From Pseudoalteromonas sp. OOF1S-7 (GTDB lineage Bacteria > Pseudomonadota > Gammaproteobacteria > Enterobacterales > Alteromonadaceae), in NCBI RefSeq assembly GCF_022347765.1, contig NZ_JAKRFZ010000002.1, positions 248,001 to 312,000 of the forward strand: a DNA stretch of 64,000 nucleotides, given 5' to 3'. The notes under the pieces are model-generated. The model did no database searches. It saw only the letters and a program-made list of their open reading frames with translations, and had not been told where the DNA came from. The position numbers were made by a program, and so were the translations under genes. Positions within the stretch are counted from its first letter, which is position 1; each line of letters starts with the position of its first letter. Positions 29,052 to 37,019 of the stretch are shown here, one piece after another.

Positions 29052-29540
29052 ATGAACCCTGCACAACAAAAAAAAGCCGCGCTCGGTGAACTGACCCAAG
29101 CCGTGATGCCAGCACAACTGAACACCATCCTGTCGGACATAGACGCCATGCTAGCCAGTGCCCGGCAGACCATTGATCAGTCTTTGCAGCAGTCATCTCA
29201 GCTTGTTGACCAGTCGCGTCAACATCTGGCCCGTATTAATCATGCCCTGGCAAGCGAGGCTTTCAATGCACCAAATACATCGAATGACGAGACAGACCAG
29301 GCAACACTAAACCAGCTGCAAGAGCAGGTGATCGACGCCCAGGTTACTTATCTGGAAGAACAAAACGCTCATATGAAGCAAGTTTACACGGAACAAGAGC
29401 TGGCAGCTCAGCAAAGTGCCCAGGCAGCCCAGCAAGCCATGGAAACGACCATAAAAAACATGGAAGCGCAGCTGATGCAACAAAATCAGGCTTTTCAAAG
29501 TGACGTTATGCAACGCAGTGCAGACACGCCTGACGAATAA
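29052..29540 (+). CDS. Gln/Ala-rich coiled-coil protein of the reb operon
   Basis: A 162-residue helical protein starting at ATG 29052 after CGGAGAAA. Two long coiled-coil stretches are likely (about 25-70 and 85-150), with many Q, A and S residues. No cysteine, signal peptide or membrane segment is seen. It sits between the 335-residue unknown and the HNH-like gene. It could act as an adaptor or scaffold in R-body assembly; this is inferred from composition and context only. Confidence 0.8.
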   Translation: MNPAQQKKAALGELTQAVMPAQLNTILSDIDAMLASARQTIDQSLQQSSQLVDQSRQHLARINHALASEAFNAPNTSNDETDQATLNQLQEQVIDAQVTYLEEQNAHMKQVYTEQELAAQQSAQAAQQAMETTIKNMEAQLMQQNQAFQSDVMQRSADTPDE

Positions 29541-29566
29541 GCCACAATGCAAGGAGCGACTTCATC

Positions 29567-30997
29567 ATGATCAAAATTAACTTTAGCCCACTAACCTGGC
29601 TGCCCGATGAGAAAGTAAAAGTGACCGCAGCAAACAGGCAAATGCGGGAGCTGGTTGCGCGCTTGGCAGACGCCCCAAAATACCACACACTGACTGCGCA
29701 GGACCGCCAGCAACTCATTGATGAAGGTTATGCTGCAGATTTGGTAGACAATTTGGTGTTTATTACACTCAGAACCGACGAACCAGGCAAAGATGTTGTG
29801 ACAAGCGGGTTTAACTACGCGGCTTTTGATACCTCACTGTTCAGCTCTGTGCATCTCAGGACACATCTGGCACAGCTTAGTCGGGGGTGCTGTGCCTACT
29901 GTGAAAGTTACTTATCGGCAACCGATGCAGGAAAGGTCGGACACTTTCGCCCTGTAGAGCTACTGGAAACAGACCAAGCGACTGGACAAAGTACGGTTAC
30001 CACTTGCTCTCCCTACTACTCACAAGCCTATGAACAGCGCAACCTGCTATTTGTCTGCGAAGCGTGCCATGAGCAACATAAAGGCGGGCGATTTCCACTG
30101 GCCGGGCAGCGCCAGCCAGGCATCAGTATTGAGCAGGAGCAACCGCTGCTCGTCAACCCCTATGAGGATGATCCCAGACTGTATATTCGCTTTGATCCGG
30201 TATCTGGCCGCGCTTATCCCTTCGATTTACTGTCAGCCTTTTTAATGGAAACCCGCTTACAGCAATCCGACGACGTAGCAAAAGAGATCTGGTCACATCC
30301 GGGCATTGTGCGCCACGCGCCTGATTTTACTCAGTTACCTGAGTTTACCAGCTGGTATCACTCACTGGACAAAGACAGAGTAAAACAGCTTAGCAAAGGT
30401 CAAGTCAGTATTCAGCTGCTGGGGCTAAATCGACCAGAGTTGGTGATTGCTCGCCTGAGTGCACTCAGCCAGTTTCATCTGGCCTTTAAACACTTCAGGC
30501 ACTGTGAGCGCTCCGATGAAAAGTCAGATATTAACGCTTTCATAAATTCGCTACCGATACTGCAGTTCAGAAGCCTGAGTATCGATGCCCTGCAAACCTG
30601 GCATAACCAGTCCGACGAACAGGATCTTAACGACGCGGAATATTCGTTACCCGTTGACTCCTCAATGCCGGAGCGCAACGTTTTTCCCGCCTGGTTCAGG
30701 GCCTCACTACGCTACTGTATTGAGGAATCTCAGCTGATGGAGACACGCAAACGTAATCTCGTCTTTCTCTCGGCGAAGGACAAATTATACGGACAAAAAC
30801 CCAAAGAAAAATGTGTGTTTCTGCCCCTGAACTGGCAGCGGGACAAGCATAAACTGATCAAGGTTCGCTCTGAGCGCAATATCTGGGAAACTTCTTTTAC
30901 TGAACTGGCCAGCTCCCGCCCCCTGGAGCTACTGAATTTATTCACACAAAACGACATCTGGGTGGAAGGCCCATTCGACGCACTGCATAGTGCATAA
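29567..30997 (+). CDS. HNH-nuclease-like protein (PtuB/retron-HNH-like fold) in the reb operon
   Basis: A 476-residue protein starting at ATG 29567 after AAGGAG. The middle carries a zinc-type HNH signature: CAYC (109-112), GHFRP (His126), RNLLFVCEACH (Asn159, Cys164, Cys167, His168) and HKGGRFPL. The stretch LLVNPYEDDP then follows, as in the TIGR02646/PtuB-like HNH family. The N-terminal 100 and C-terminal 250 residues were not recognised. HNH proteins of this group cut nucleic acid and often act as defence effectors beside an ATPase; no such ATPase partner is adjacent here. Being inside an R-body operon, it could be the toxic component, or a degenerate zinc-binding domain. The fold is well supported by motifs; activity is not shown. 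Confidence 0.8.
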   Translation: MIKINFSPLTWLPDEKVKVTAANRQMRELVARLADAPKYHTLTAQDRQQLIDEGYAADLVDNLVFITLRTDEPGKDVVTSGFNYAAFDTSLFSSVHLRTHLAQLSRGCCAYCESYLSATDAGKVGHFRPVELLETDQATGQSTVTTCSPYYSQAYEQRNLLFVCEACHEQHKGGRFPLAGQRQPGISIEQEQPLLVNPYEDDPRLYIRFDPVSGRAYPFDLLSAFLMETRLQQSDDVAKEIWSHPGIVRHAPDFTQLPEFTSWYHSLDKDRVKQLSKGQVSIQLLGLNRPELVIARLSALSQFHLAFKHFRHCERSDEKSDINAFINSLPILQFRSLSIDALQTWHNQSDEQDLNDAEYSLPVDSSMPERNVFPAWFRASLRYCIEESQLMETRKRNLVFLSAKDKLYGQKPKEKCVFLPLNWQRDKHKLIKVRSERNIWETSFTELASSRPLELLNLFTQNDIWVEGPFDALHSA

Positions 30998-31024
30998 CTT
31001 AACCATATGTAAGGAAGATCAGCC

Positions 31025-31282
31025 ATGAGTAATTCATACGAACAAGCAGTATCAGACGCGGAAATACACGCCCTGGAAGCTGTAGCCAAAGCCGACATTG
31101 ACACCGCAAGACAATCGACAGGCTATGCGACAGCAACGCCTGATGGAGCGGAAGAAGTAGCCACTGCCGCCGTAATAGCCGCGGTACAAGGCGACACTCA
31201 GCATGGATTTAATGTGCCCCCGGGTGCCACGCCGCAAAGCGCCGAGCAAATTGCCACAGAAGCAGTAGCAGCAACCGAGTAA
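31025..31282 (+). CDS. Small acidic Ala-rich protein ending the reb operon
   Basis: An 85-residue protein starting at ATG 31025 after TAAGGAAG. It is rich in Ala, Glu and Thr with a central disordered part (FNVPPGATPQ). The segments EVATAAVIAAV and QIATEAVAATE form two similar short helices. No homologue is recognised. As the last gene before the terminator it may be a late accessory or immunity factor, but there is no direct evidence. Confidence 0.75.
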   Translation: MSNSYEQAVSDAEIHALEAVAKADIDTARQSTGYATATPDGAEEVATAAVIAAVQGDTQHGFNVPPGATPQSAEQIATEAVAATE

Positions 31283-31309
31283 CACATGTTATTTCCAACC
31301 AAAGTGCCC

Positions 31310-31329
31310 GACCCGTTCGGGTCTTTTTT
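31310..31329 (+). terminator. Intrinsic terminator of the reb operon
   Basis: GACCC (31310-31314) pairs with GGGTC (31319-31323) around the loop GTTC, followed by six T's. It lies 28 bases after the last gene of the operon and marks the boundary with the accessory island. Confidence 0.9.
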
Positions 31330-31502
31330 GTCTGTAACACCGTGTCAGTCTGAACCTCATCAGGCAGCGAATGACAGCACTGCTAACCGGCCCCTCAAAT
31401 CACCACTATAGGTAAAGCTAACATCCAAAAACCAGTCACCCGCCACTCGACACGGGAGCTGAGACCAGCAGTGTATAAATAGCGCTTTTCTTCCCTCATA
31501 AA

Positions 31503-31557
31503 TACCAATCCATTCGCGCTCTTTTACCAATCCATCACGCGTCAGCCCACTTATAGT
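31503..31557 (+). promoter_or_regulatory. TACCAA-box promoter of the DUF4157 gene
   Basis: TACCAATCCAT is present twice, at 31503-31513 and 31525-31535, exactly 22 bp apart. The second lies within CTTTTACCAA (31521-31530). A TATAGT hexamer at 31552-31557 starts 22 bp after the end of that box. The same spacing and hexamer occur at 39728-39764 and 42584-42620. It precedes the DUF4157 gene by 31 bases. Confidence 0.75.
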
Positions 31558-31587
31558 AAGTACATCCAATAAACACGGGATAACCCC

Positions 31588-32007
31588 ATGGCGTTTTATC
31601 AACTTAAGGTGAAGCAAAACCGCTTTACTCGCCCCGTTAATCAAGGAGCAGCACAACGATGCGCGAAAACAGGCGTTCAACCTGTCAGCCGTGCCCTGCC
31701 GCCCCGTCTGAGACGGGGTATGGAAAAGCTTACCGGCGTGAATCTGGCCAATGTGCGGGTGCATTATAACTCGCCCAAACCAGCACAGGTTCAAGCCCAC
31801 GCGTATGCACAAGGACGTGATATTTATCTGTCGCCCGGTCAGGAAAAACATCTGCCCCATGAACTTGGCCATGTTGCTCAGCAAGCACTCGGTATGGTGC
31901 AACCTACCACAGAGGTCAATGGTGTGGCGGTTAATGACGACCCAGCGCTGGAGCAACAGGCCACAGAGTGGGGGAATATGGCATTGCGTTTGGGCGAACA
32001 GGGGTAG
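31588..32007 (+). CDS. DUF4157 (eCIS core-type) putative metallopeptidase
   Basis: A 139-residue protein consisting almost only of a DUF4157 domain. Visible are the start LPPRLRRGMEKLTGVNLANV, VRVHYNSPKPAQVQAHAYAQ, GRDIYLSPGQE, the zinc-peptidase-like HELGH (in LPHELGHVAQQ) and a C-terminal LEQQATEWG. The domain marks proteins linked to extracellular contractile injection systems and is often fused to toxin domains. Here it stands alone, with the stop touching the start of a reverse-transcriptase remnant, so an original toxin-bearing C-terminus may have been lost. The start ATG 31588 lies 31 bases after a TATAGT box but lacks a clear ribosome site (CGGGATAA upstream). Confidence 0.85.
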   Translation: MAFYQLKVKQNRFTRPVNQGAAQRCAKTGVQPVSRALPPRLRRGMEKLTGVNLANVRVHYNSPKPAQVQAHAYAQGRDIYLSPGQEKHLPHELGHVAQQALGMVQPTTEVNGVAVNDDPALEQQATEWGNMALRLGEQG

Positions 32008-32496
32008 ATGAGTGTGGTGGCTGAGCTGAGCAATACAATTAAAAACCGTTGTTTGTCAGCTGAGTTAGCCACCTTGCACGACGTGAATGGCGTACTGCAC
32101 GAGCCAAGGGTTCGCGTGAACAAAGGCAACCCATTGGCGCCTTTGCCTGATGCCATCTATTTAAATGCCATGGACACTGCCCTTGGCGACTATTGCCATC
32201 ATTGCAGGCTGCGCTACTACCGCTACATGGACGACTGGATCATGTTATGTAAAACCCGCCACCAATTACGTGCCGTGGTAAAACTGATGAACACTAGCTT
32301 GCAGGCCGTTAAGCAAACCAAACACCCGTACAAAACCTATATAGGGAGGATCAAAGATGCAGGAGTTGACTTCGTTGGATACCGGATAACCCCCAACCCA
32401 AAGAACAACTTAACACTGGCTTGGAAAACCTAGGTCAACCACTTAAACAAACTGAAGCAGCTTTATGAGCGAGGTACCCCTTTGGCGGGTGGCTGA
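32008..32496 (+). pseudogene. Decayed reverse transcriptase (group II-like), 5' truncated
   Basis: The frame encodes the second half of an RT domain: GNPLAPLPDAIYLNAMD, then the catalytic YRYMDDWIMLCKTRHQL and GVDFVGYRI. The palm motifs upstream of this are missing. An in-frame TAG at 32431 interrupts it. The frame then resumes with VNHLNKLKQLYERG, a recognisable RT thumb segment, and ends at TGA 32494. No intron RNA domain V/VI was recognised around it. It is therefore an inactive fragment of a mobile RT inserted next to the DUF4157 gene. Confidence 0.8.
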
Positions 32497-32751
32497 GTCG
32501 GGCAAGCGCAGGCGTAACGCCGGATGTAACAGCGAGTATAACACAAGGGTTTAACAGCGAACTTGGCCGAGGGGTTGCGGATGGGGTGTTGGGGTTGATT
32601 TCGATGTGGTGTGTATGGAGTTTGTCACATGTGCAAAACGAAAGTTCTGAGCTCGGAAATTACCAACTGAAAGTAAAGAATAGCCAAGCGTATTAGCACA
32701 GACTTGGTTTTGAAAAAATATAACATTCTTAAAAAATTAACGGAGTAACTA

Positions 32752-33207
32752 ATGTATCAATACTTAGCAAAAACAACTGGAAAAGAGATAACAAAACCGA
32801 GACAAATTATCGGGCCAAGGGAACTGACTGCACAAGGTGGGATAAATGGAACATGCAGGCATAAGCGGACTGTTCAACGTCAACAAACAATTTTAAACGC
32901 GGCTAAAAACCTGGGTAGTAATATATTCAGAAACAAGCACATATGGGGTAAGAGAGTGTTAGACATGAACGCCATACTATCTACTATTGCAAAAGCATCT
33001 ACGGGGGATCTGAGTGCATTAAAGGATTTGAATGAAATACAGAATAGATACACAGATGCTGAGTCGCAAAATCTCGACAATCTAACACGTGCTAACATCG
33101 TAGTGCCACTGATAAGGAATAACATGAAGGACGCTGTCGAAGACACCGTTGGAGGTCAAGCTCACAGAATAGTAGAATATTTAAAAAACATTCATAAAAA
33201 CATATAG
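32752..33207 (+). CDS. Unknown small protein with MY...VQRQ leader (island cargo candidate)
   Basis: A 151-residue basic protein starting at ATG 32752 after CGGAG. The N-terminus MYQYLAKTTGKEITK leads to TVQRQQ near residue 42, the same pattern (MY plus a later IQRQ or VQK) found in the minus-strand proteins at 37535 and 36932. The rest, about 60-151, is helical without recognised domain. Base composition is more AT-rich than the reb genes. By analogy with its two look-alikes it may be a small toxin or effector with a common leader. No immunity gene is obvious. Confidence 0.65.
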   Translation: MYQYLAKTTGKEITKPRQIIGPRELTAQGGINGTCRHKRTVQRQQTILNAAKNLGSNIFRNKHIWGKRVLDMNAILSTIAKASTGDLSALKDLNEIQNRYTDAESQNLDNLTRANIVVPLIRNNMKDAVEDTVGGQAHRIVEYLKNIHKNI

Positions 33208-33297
33208 GTGATGTATAAAGGGAAGCGGAAACTGTTGGGTGGCATCGTTACGCTAGTCATCCGACAGGCGTCCAACAGGTAATGGTCTTGCATCTTG

Positions 33298-33377
33298 AAA
33301 ACCAATGGGGTCAGGTCTTGTGAAAACCAATGGGGTCAGGAAAACCAATGGGGTCAGGGAAAACCAATGGGGTCAGG
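33298..33377. repeat. Four copies of an 18-bp unit AAAACCAATGGGGTCAGG
   Basis: Units lie at 33298-33315, 33323-33340, 33341-33358 and 33360-33377 (the last with one base fewer at the join). The final copy runs on into TCTTGCAACGTGCAT, the REP-like core seen near the RAYT transposase at 35574. There are no spacers of constant length, so this is not CRISPR. Confidence 0.85.
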
Positions 33378-33478
33378 TCTTGCAACGTGCATATGTCAGA
33401 AGAATAACTATCCATAGTTAACCGCAGTGTTCATAATTCGGTGTCAATTCAGTATTATGATTGAAACAGGAGTGACAC

Positions 33479-33707
33479 ATGGCCCAAAGCTTCGATATCG
33501 ACAAAGGCGCTTCAGGCAGATCAGGAGCTGACTGACAAAGATGGCATTTTAACGCCGTTGATAAAGCAAACCACTGAAGCGGCTTCAAACGCTGAACTTG
33601 AACTACACCTCGCTGAAACTGAACAGCCTAACCGTAAAAATGGCACTACCAGCAAGCTTATCAAGTCTTCCTCAGGCAACTTTGAACTGGATACTCCACG
33701 CGGCTGA
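33479..33707 (+). pseudogene. IS256-type transposase N-terminal remnant
   Basis: ATG 33479 follows ACAGGAGT and begins MAQSFDIDK. A frameshift right after this leads to a TGA; the shifted frame continues with ADQELTDKDGILTPLIKQ, NAELELHLAETEQPNRKNG and SSGNFELDTPR. These are the typical start of IS256/mutator transposases. The homology stops abruptly at about 33701 where REP-like sequence begins. Only about the first 75 codons of a roughly 400-codon gene remain. Confidence 0.8.
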
Positions 33708-33721
33708 ACCAACGGGGTCAG

Positions 33722-33915
33722 CAGAGCCAAAGGGGTCAGGTCTTGCATCGTGCATAGAATCTGTTGCAGGGTCGCTTTTAGTCGAGGGCGTCAATGGTGT
33801 CAGTTAAGCAACACTCGTCAGAGCCAAAGGGGTCAGGTCTTGCATCGTGCATAGAATCTATTGCAGGGTCGCTTTTAGTCGAGGGCGTCAATGATGTCAG
33901 TTAAGCAACACTCGT
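33722..33915. repeat. 97-bp perfect-length tandem duplication containing the REP-like core
   Basis: Two head-to-tail copies occupy 33722-33818 and 33819-33915 and differ at only two positions by eye. Each contains GGGGTCAGGTCTTGCAT followed by CGTGCATAGAATCT and ends ACACTCGT. The near identity points to a recent duplication. The remaining bases up to 34015 hold only the end of this repeat and the 3' flank of the leftward LamG gene. Confidence 0.9.
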
Positions 33916-34015
33916 TCAAAAACGGGTGCTGCTTAACACTGTGCAGAGTTCTTTTTCGTCAGTTTGAAAAACGAAGGTACAAACTAGTTTCTATCCGATA
34001 CTCTGCCCTATCATG

Positions 34016-35194
34016 TTATTGAGCCGCATAATCTACTCTTATCACACCATATCTTATCCAAGATTCGCCGGTGAAGGTTTCGTGGTCGCATGTCACAACG
34101 ATAGTATTATGTGGATGTCCATTGCTATATGCATCCCAGGCACCTAAATCTTCATAAACCCACACATCGATCATGCCATCAGTAGATAACGTCATTGGGT
34201 TCGTATTGGTCGCCGTACTGCCATATGCAGCGTTAATTACACCAATACGGCATGATTTGCTCGCCATCTCGTGAACTCGATGATCAAAGACTACACGCTC
34301 AATAAACTTACCCGGGTTAATTGGCAAGTTACATGTCATGATCTTCCCTTGAGATACCTCGTAACTACCTCTGTAAGCGTGTGCTTTGGGTGTCAGCACA
34401 AAGTCTTCCATATTACAGTTTGTAGCAGCTGGGTAAAATTGAGAAGTTGTATTAGGTTCAGGCTGCCATGAGCTCGGTGGGTATGGGTCAGCGAGTTTAT
34501 TGATTTCACTGTCTGACAAAGCACGATGGTATACTCTGATCTCGTCCATTTCGCCATTAAACGTATCGCCTGAATTCGCGTTCACACCATCCGTGCCTAT
34601 TACAGCCCCAATTAACATATACGTACTTGAGTTGTTTAACGTTGCACTGGCGTTCACATTTGTGTCTTCTACTTGGCCATTCACATACACTTTTGCGACA
34701 CCACCGCTACGAGATACGGTGACATGGTGCCACTGATCCGTGCTTAGCGTACTGGACGTTTTGAGGCTAAATGCACCATTGGCATCAAAAGTTAGTTTAC
34801 CGCCATTGATGTACATTTCCCATGCTCTGTTTGAACCACCACTCCACTGCCAGTGACTCATAACCCGAGTATACGACGAGTTATAGGCACGAGGCTTAAT
34901 CCAGAAGCTGATAGTGAAATCTTTGTCTGCAAATGCCCATGCATCGCTATCCGCAACTTTAATATGCGCATCATTGCCATCAAAATTAAAGCCAAAATCA
35001 ACCATCCCCGCTCGAACAGACATGCCACCAACGAGTGCACCGTGATGTTCATTCAATGAAACATCGCGCGCGAATCCCGGAATAATAGAACCAGACCAAT
35101 GAGCCTGTAGGCCCTCTGAACTAACATTGGCAGCTGCATGATTGGCAAACGCCAAAGGTAAGCTGGTCAGAAGTATGCTCATAATGCGTTTCAT
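34016..35194 (-). CDS. Secreted LamG/concanavalin A-like domain protein
   Basis: A 392-residue protein starting at ATG 35194 (AAGGAA site) with a Sec signal peptide ending near HAAANV, residues 1-23. Residues about 25-235 form a LamG-like jelly roll: GLQAHWSG, FDGNDAHIKV, FTISFWIKPR, WHHVTVSRSGGVAKVYVNG and GEMDEIRVYHRALSDSEI. The C-terminal 150 residues have four cysteines and an unrecognised fold (CRIGVINAAYG, IVVTCDHETF). It should be exported and bind glycans or proteins. It is flanked by transposon repeats on both sides, so it may have been carried in with them. Confidence 0.88.
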   Translation of the reverse strand: MKRIMSILLTSLPLAFANHAAANVSSEGLQAHWSGSIIPGFARDVSLNEHHGALVGGMSVRAGMVDFGFNFDGNDAHIKVADSDAWAFADKDFTISFWIKPRAYNSSYTRVMSHWQWSGGSNRAWEMYINGGKLTFDANGAFSLKTSSTLSTDQWHHVTVSRSGGVAKVYVNGQVEDTNVNASATLNNSSTYMLIGAVIGTDGVNANSGDTFNGEMDEIRVYHRALSDSEINKLADPYPPSSWQPEPNTTSQFYPAATNCNMEDFVLTPKAHAYRGSYEVSQGKIMTCNLPINPGKFIERVVFDHRVHEMASKSCRIGVINAAYGSTATNTNPMTLSTDGMIDVWVYEDLGAWDAYSNGHPHNTIVVTCDHETFTGESWIRYGVIRVDYAAQ

Positions 35195-35460
35195 AGCATT
35201 TCCTTATAAAAATAATTGATTGTTTATCCAACTAGTGAACGTTTTATTCTGTGCCGTTAATCAACAGGCAATACCCATCCGTTAAGATCTTTGCTCTAGA
35301 ACGAATGAAATCAGCACACATTGATTAACGAGTCAATTACCCTATACACACAATGTGAAAAATGCAAATAAACAAATATTAACTTACCGTTACACAGATG
35401 ATTACTTAAAACAACGTACTTCTATCGCAACCCAGCAGGAAACTAGAAAGAGGAAAACTA

Positions 35461-35555
35461 GGGAAGTCCAGGGTCAGGTCTTGCATCAGGGAAGTCCAGG
35501 GTCAGGTCTTGCATCGTGCATATTTCAATGGATTAGCTATCCTTAGTTAATCCAT
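35461..35555. repeat. REP-like unit upstream of the RAYT gene: 28-bp tandem repeat and hairpin
   Basis: GGGAAGTCCAGGGTCAGG followed by TCTTGCATCA occurs twice in tandem from 35461. The second copy ends CGTGCATATTTC and leads into a hairpin: ATGGATTA (35528-35535) pairs with TAATCCAT (35548-35555), and the inner CTA/TAG lengthens the stem. Such a foldback beside a Y1 transposase gene is the expected substrate of RAYT enzymes. The 35195-35460 stretch before it is AT-rich with nothing recognised. Confidence 0.75.
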
Positions 35556-35573
35556 TTCTCTTTGGCGAATGTA

Positions 35574-36422
35574 ATGAGCCGACCTTTACGATTGGAATTT
35601 GCAGGGGCTTTATATCACGTAACTTCGAGAGGTAATGAACGTAAGGAGCTCTTCAGACATAAAGATGACTTTGCCGCGTTCATCGACTTACTCCGTGAGG
35701 TATGCACGCGTTTTCACTGGGTGATCCACTCTTATTGCCTGATGATCAACCATTACCACTTACTGGTCGAAACGCCAGACGGCAACCTGTCAAAAGGTAT
35801 GCGGCAACTAAATGGCGTATACACACAGCGATTTAATCGCAAATACAACCGGGTTGGGCATTTGTATCAAGGCCGATATAAGAGCATTCTGGTCGACAAA
35901 GATAGTTACCTGTTGGAACTGAGTAGATATATTGTACTCAATCCTGTCAGAGCAAAAGGCATGGTGGATAGCCCGGATAAATGGCTGTGGAGTAGCTATC
36001 AGGAGACCCTGGGTAAACGAGCTTCCCCAGATTGGCTGGCCACCGATGCCTTGCTACTTATGTTTGCCAGAGATCGTCAGGTTGCAATAGCCAAATACAT
36101 AGAGTTTGTAGCGCAAGGTAAAGGTGTCGACATCTGGCAACATTTAAAAAGTCAGGTTTTTATGGGCAGTAATGAATTTGTAAAGATGCACCAGGAAAAC
36201 GCCTCAGTGGAAACTGATGCCTCGCAAAGCGAAGTTCCCAAGAAGCAAAAGCACCTTCAGGTGCAGCCCATTGATTGGTACAAAGATAACTATAGAAGCG
36301 ACAAAAAACGGGCCATGGCTGCCGCCTATTTAGATGGACAGTATACTATGAACGAAATAGCACAAGCCTTTGATGTACACTACTCCACCGTCAGCCGCGC
36401 AGTTGCACAATGCAAGACCTGA
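35574..36422 (+). CDS. RAYT: REP-associated tyrosine transposase (Y1, IS200-like)
   Basis: A 282-residue single-strand HUH transposase. Visible are RPLRLEFAGALYHVTSRGN, the metal-binding HUH motif in INHYHLLVETP near residue 63, RQLNGVYTQRFNRKYNRVGHLYQGRY, and DSYLLELSRYIVLNPVRA with the likely catalytic tyrosine. A C-terminal HTH follows (YTMNEIAQAFDVHYSTVSRAV). ATG 35574 fits the family start; an in-frame TTG at 35562 gives four more residues. The stop TGA lies inside an inverted REP-like copy (36411-36425). The gene appears intact and could mobilise the TCAGGTCTTGCAT repeats around it. Confidence 0.92.
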   Translation: MSRPLRLEFAGALYHVTSRGNERKELFRHKDDFAAFIDLLREVCTRFHWVIHSYCLMINHYHLLVETPDGNLSKGMRQLNGVYTQRFNRKYNRVGHLYQGRYKSILVDKDSYLLELSRYIVLNPVRAKGMVDSPDKWLWSSYQETLGKRASPDWLATDALLLMFARDRQVAIAKYIEFVAQGKGVDIWQHLKSQVFMGSNEFVKMHQENASVETDASQSEVPKKQKHLQVQPIDWYKDNYRSDKKRAMAAAYLDGQYTMNEIAQAFDVHYSTVSRAVAQCKT

Positions 36423-36425
36423 CCC
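36411..36425 (-). repeat. Inverted REP-like core at the 3' end of the RAYT gene
   Basis: TGCAAGACCTGACCC is the reverse complement of the GGGTCAGGTCTTGCA core at 33370, 33734, 33831, 35470 and 35498. Together with the direct copies upstream it brackets the transposase gene and supplies its stop codon. Confidence 0.8.
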
Positions 36426-36440
36426 GCCGTTCCTCGTCAC

Positions 36441-36932
36441 TCACGCACTGCCTGCCGCCGTTCTTAAGCTGCCCCGTCTTAAACATTCATCGATGTCACC
36501 AACCATCCAACGTCCGAATGTGCCTCCGGGCTTGATATTATGTAAGCCTCTATTTTCATACCACGTCAATAATTCCCTCTGCCCTAACCTCCCATAATGA
36601 CCTGATGATTCGGCTATTAAACGTACGATATCACACCCAGCCTCCTTGCCGATTTCCATGACTTGCTTCATCAGTTTAACCCCAGATCCTTTGGTGAACC
36701 TGTCAGACACGAGATCCGTAACTTCTAGTATTTTCGCTCCTTCATAATTAAATATTTTGTACTTTAGTTTCCCTTCCTTAACCTTCAAATCCTTACTCTC
36801 ACCTACAATGTCAGGTGATAGTTCCTTGGCATATTTAACGTATTTGTGCTCCGCTTTTTGTACAATAGGCTTTAAAAGAAAGGCGGTTTTTTGTTGAATA
36901 AAGCAACCTCTCGCTACCCTATTTTTGTACAT
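36441..36932 (-). CDS. GNAT-like acetyltransferase domain protein, toxin-like cargo candidate
   Basis: ATG 36932 has an excellent AAGGAGG site, giving MYKNRVARG. About 163 residues follow. After a leader with IVQK near residue 28, the C-terminal half resembles the acetyl-CoA binding half of GNAT enzymes: FTKGSGVKLMKQVMEIGKE, then GQRELLTWYENRGL. The last ten or so residues (RGSLRTAAGSA) run into sequence flanking the RAYT repeats, so the original C-terminus may have been replaced. It lies 87 bases downstream of the Ntox30-like gene on the same strand, and the two probably form a unit. Function as a toxin or a modifying immunity enzyme is open. Confidence 0.65.
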   Translation of the reverse strand: MYKNRVARGCFIQQKTAFLLKPIVQKAEHKYVKYAKELSPDIVGESKDLKVKEGKLKYKIFNYEGAKILEVTDLVSDRFTKGSGVKLMKQVMEIGKEAGCDIVRLIAESSGHYGRLGQRELLTWYENRGLHNIKPGGTFGRWMVGDIDECLRRGSLRTAAGSA

Positions 36933-37019
36933 TTTACCCTCCTTTAATTGAGCGTACATACCACGACCCCTTTAATCTAAATTATTAATTCACTAAACCA
37001 TCTGGCGTCAATAAAACCA

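Noticed and set aside
32008..32750. Functional group II intron or retron
   Set aside because: The RT lacks its first motifs and has an in-frame stop, and no intron domain V or msr/msd structure was recognised.
33298..33377. CRISPR-like tandem repeats
   Set aside because: Units abut or are separated by at most seven bases, without unique spacers; they match the RAYT-linked repeat core.
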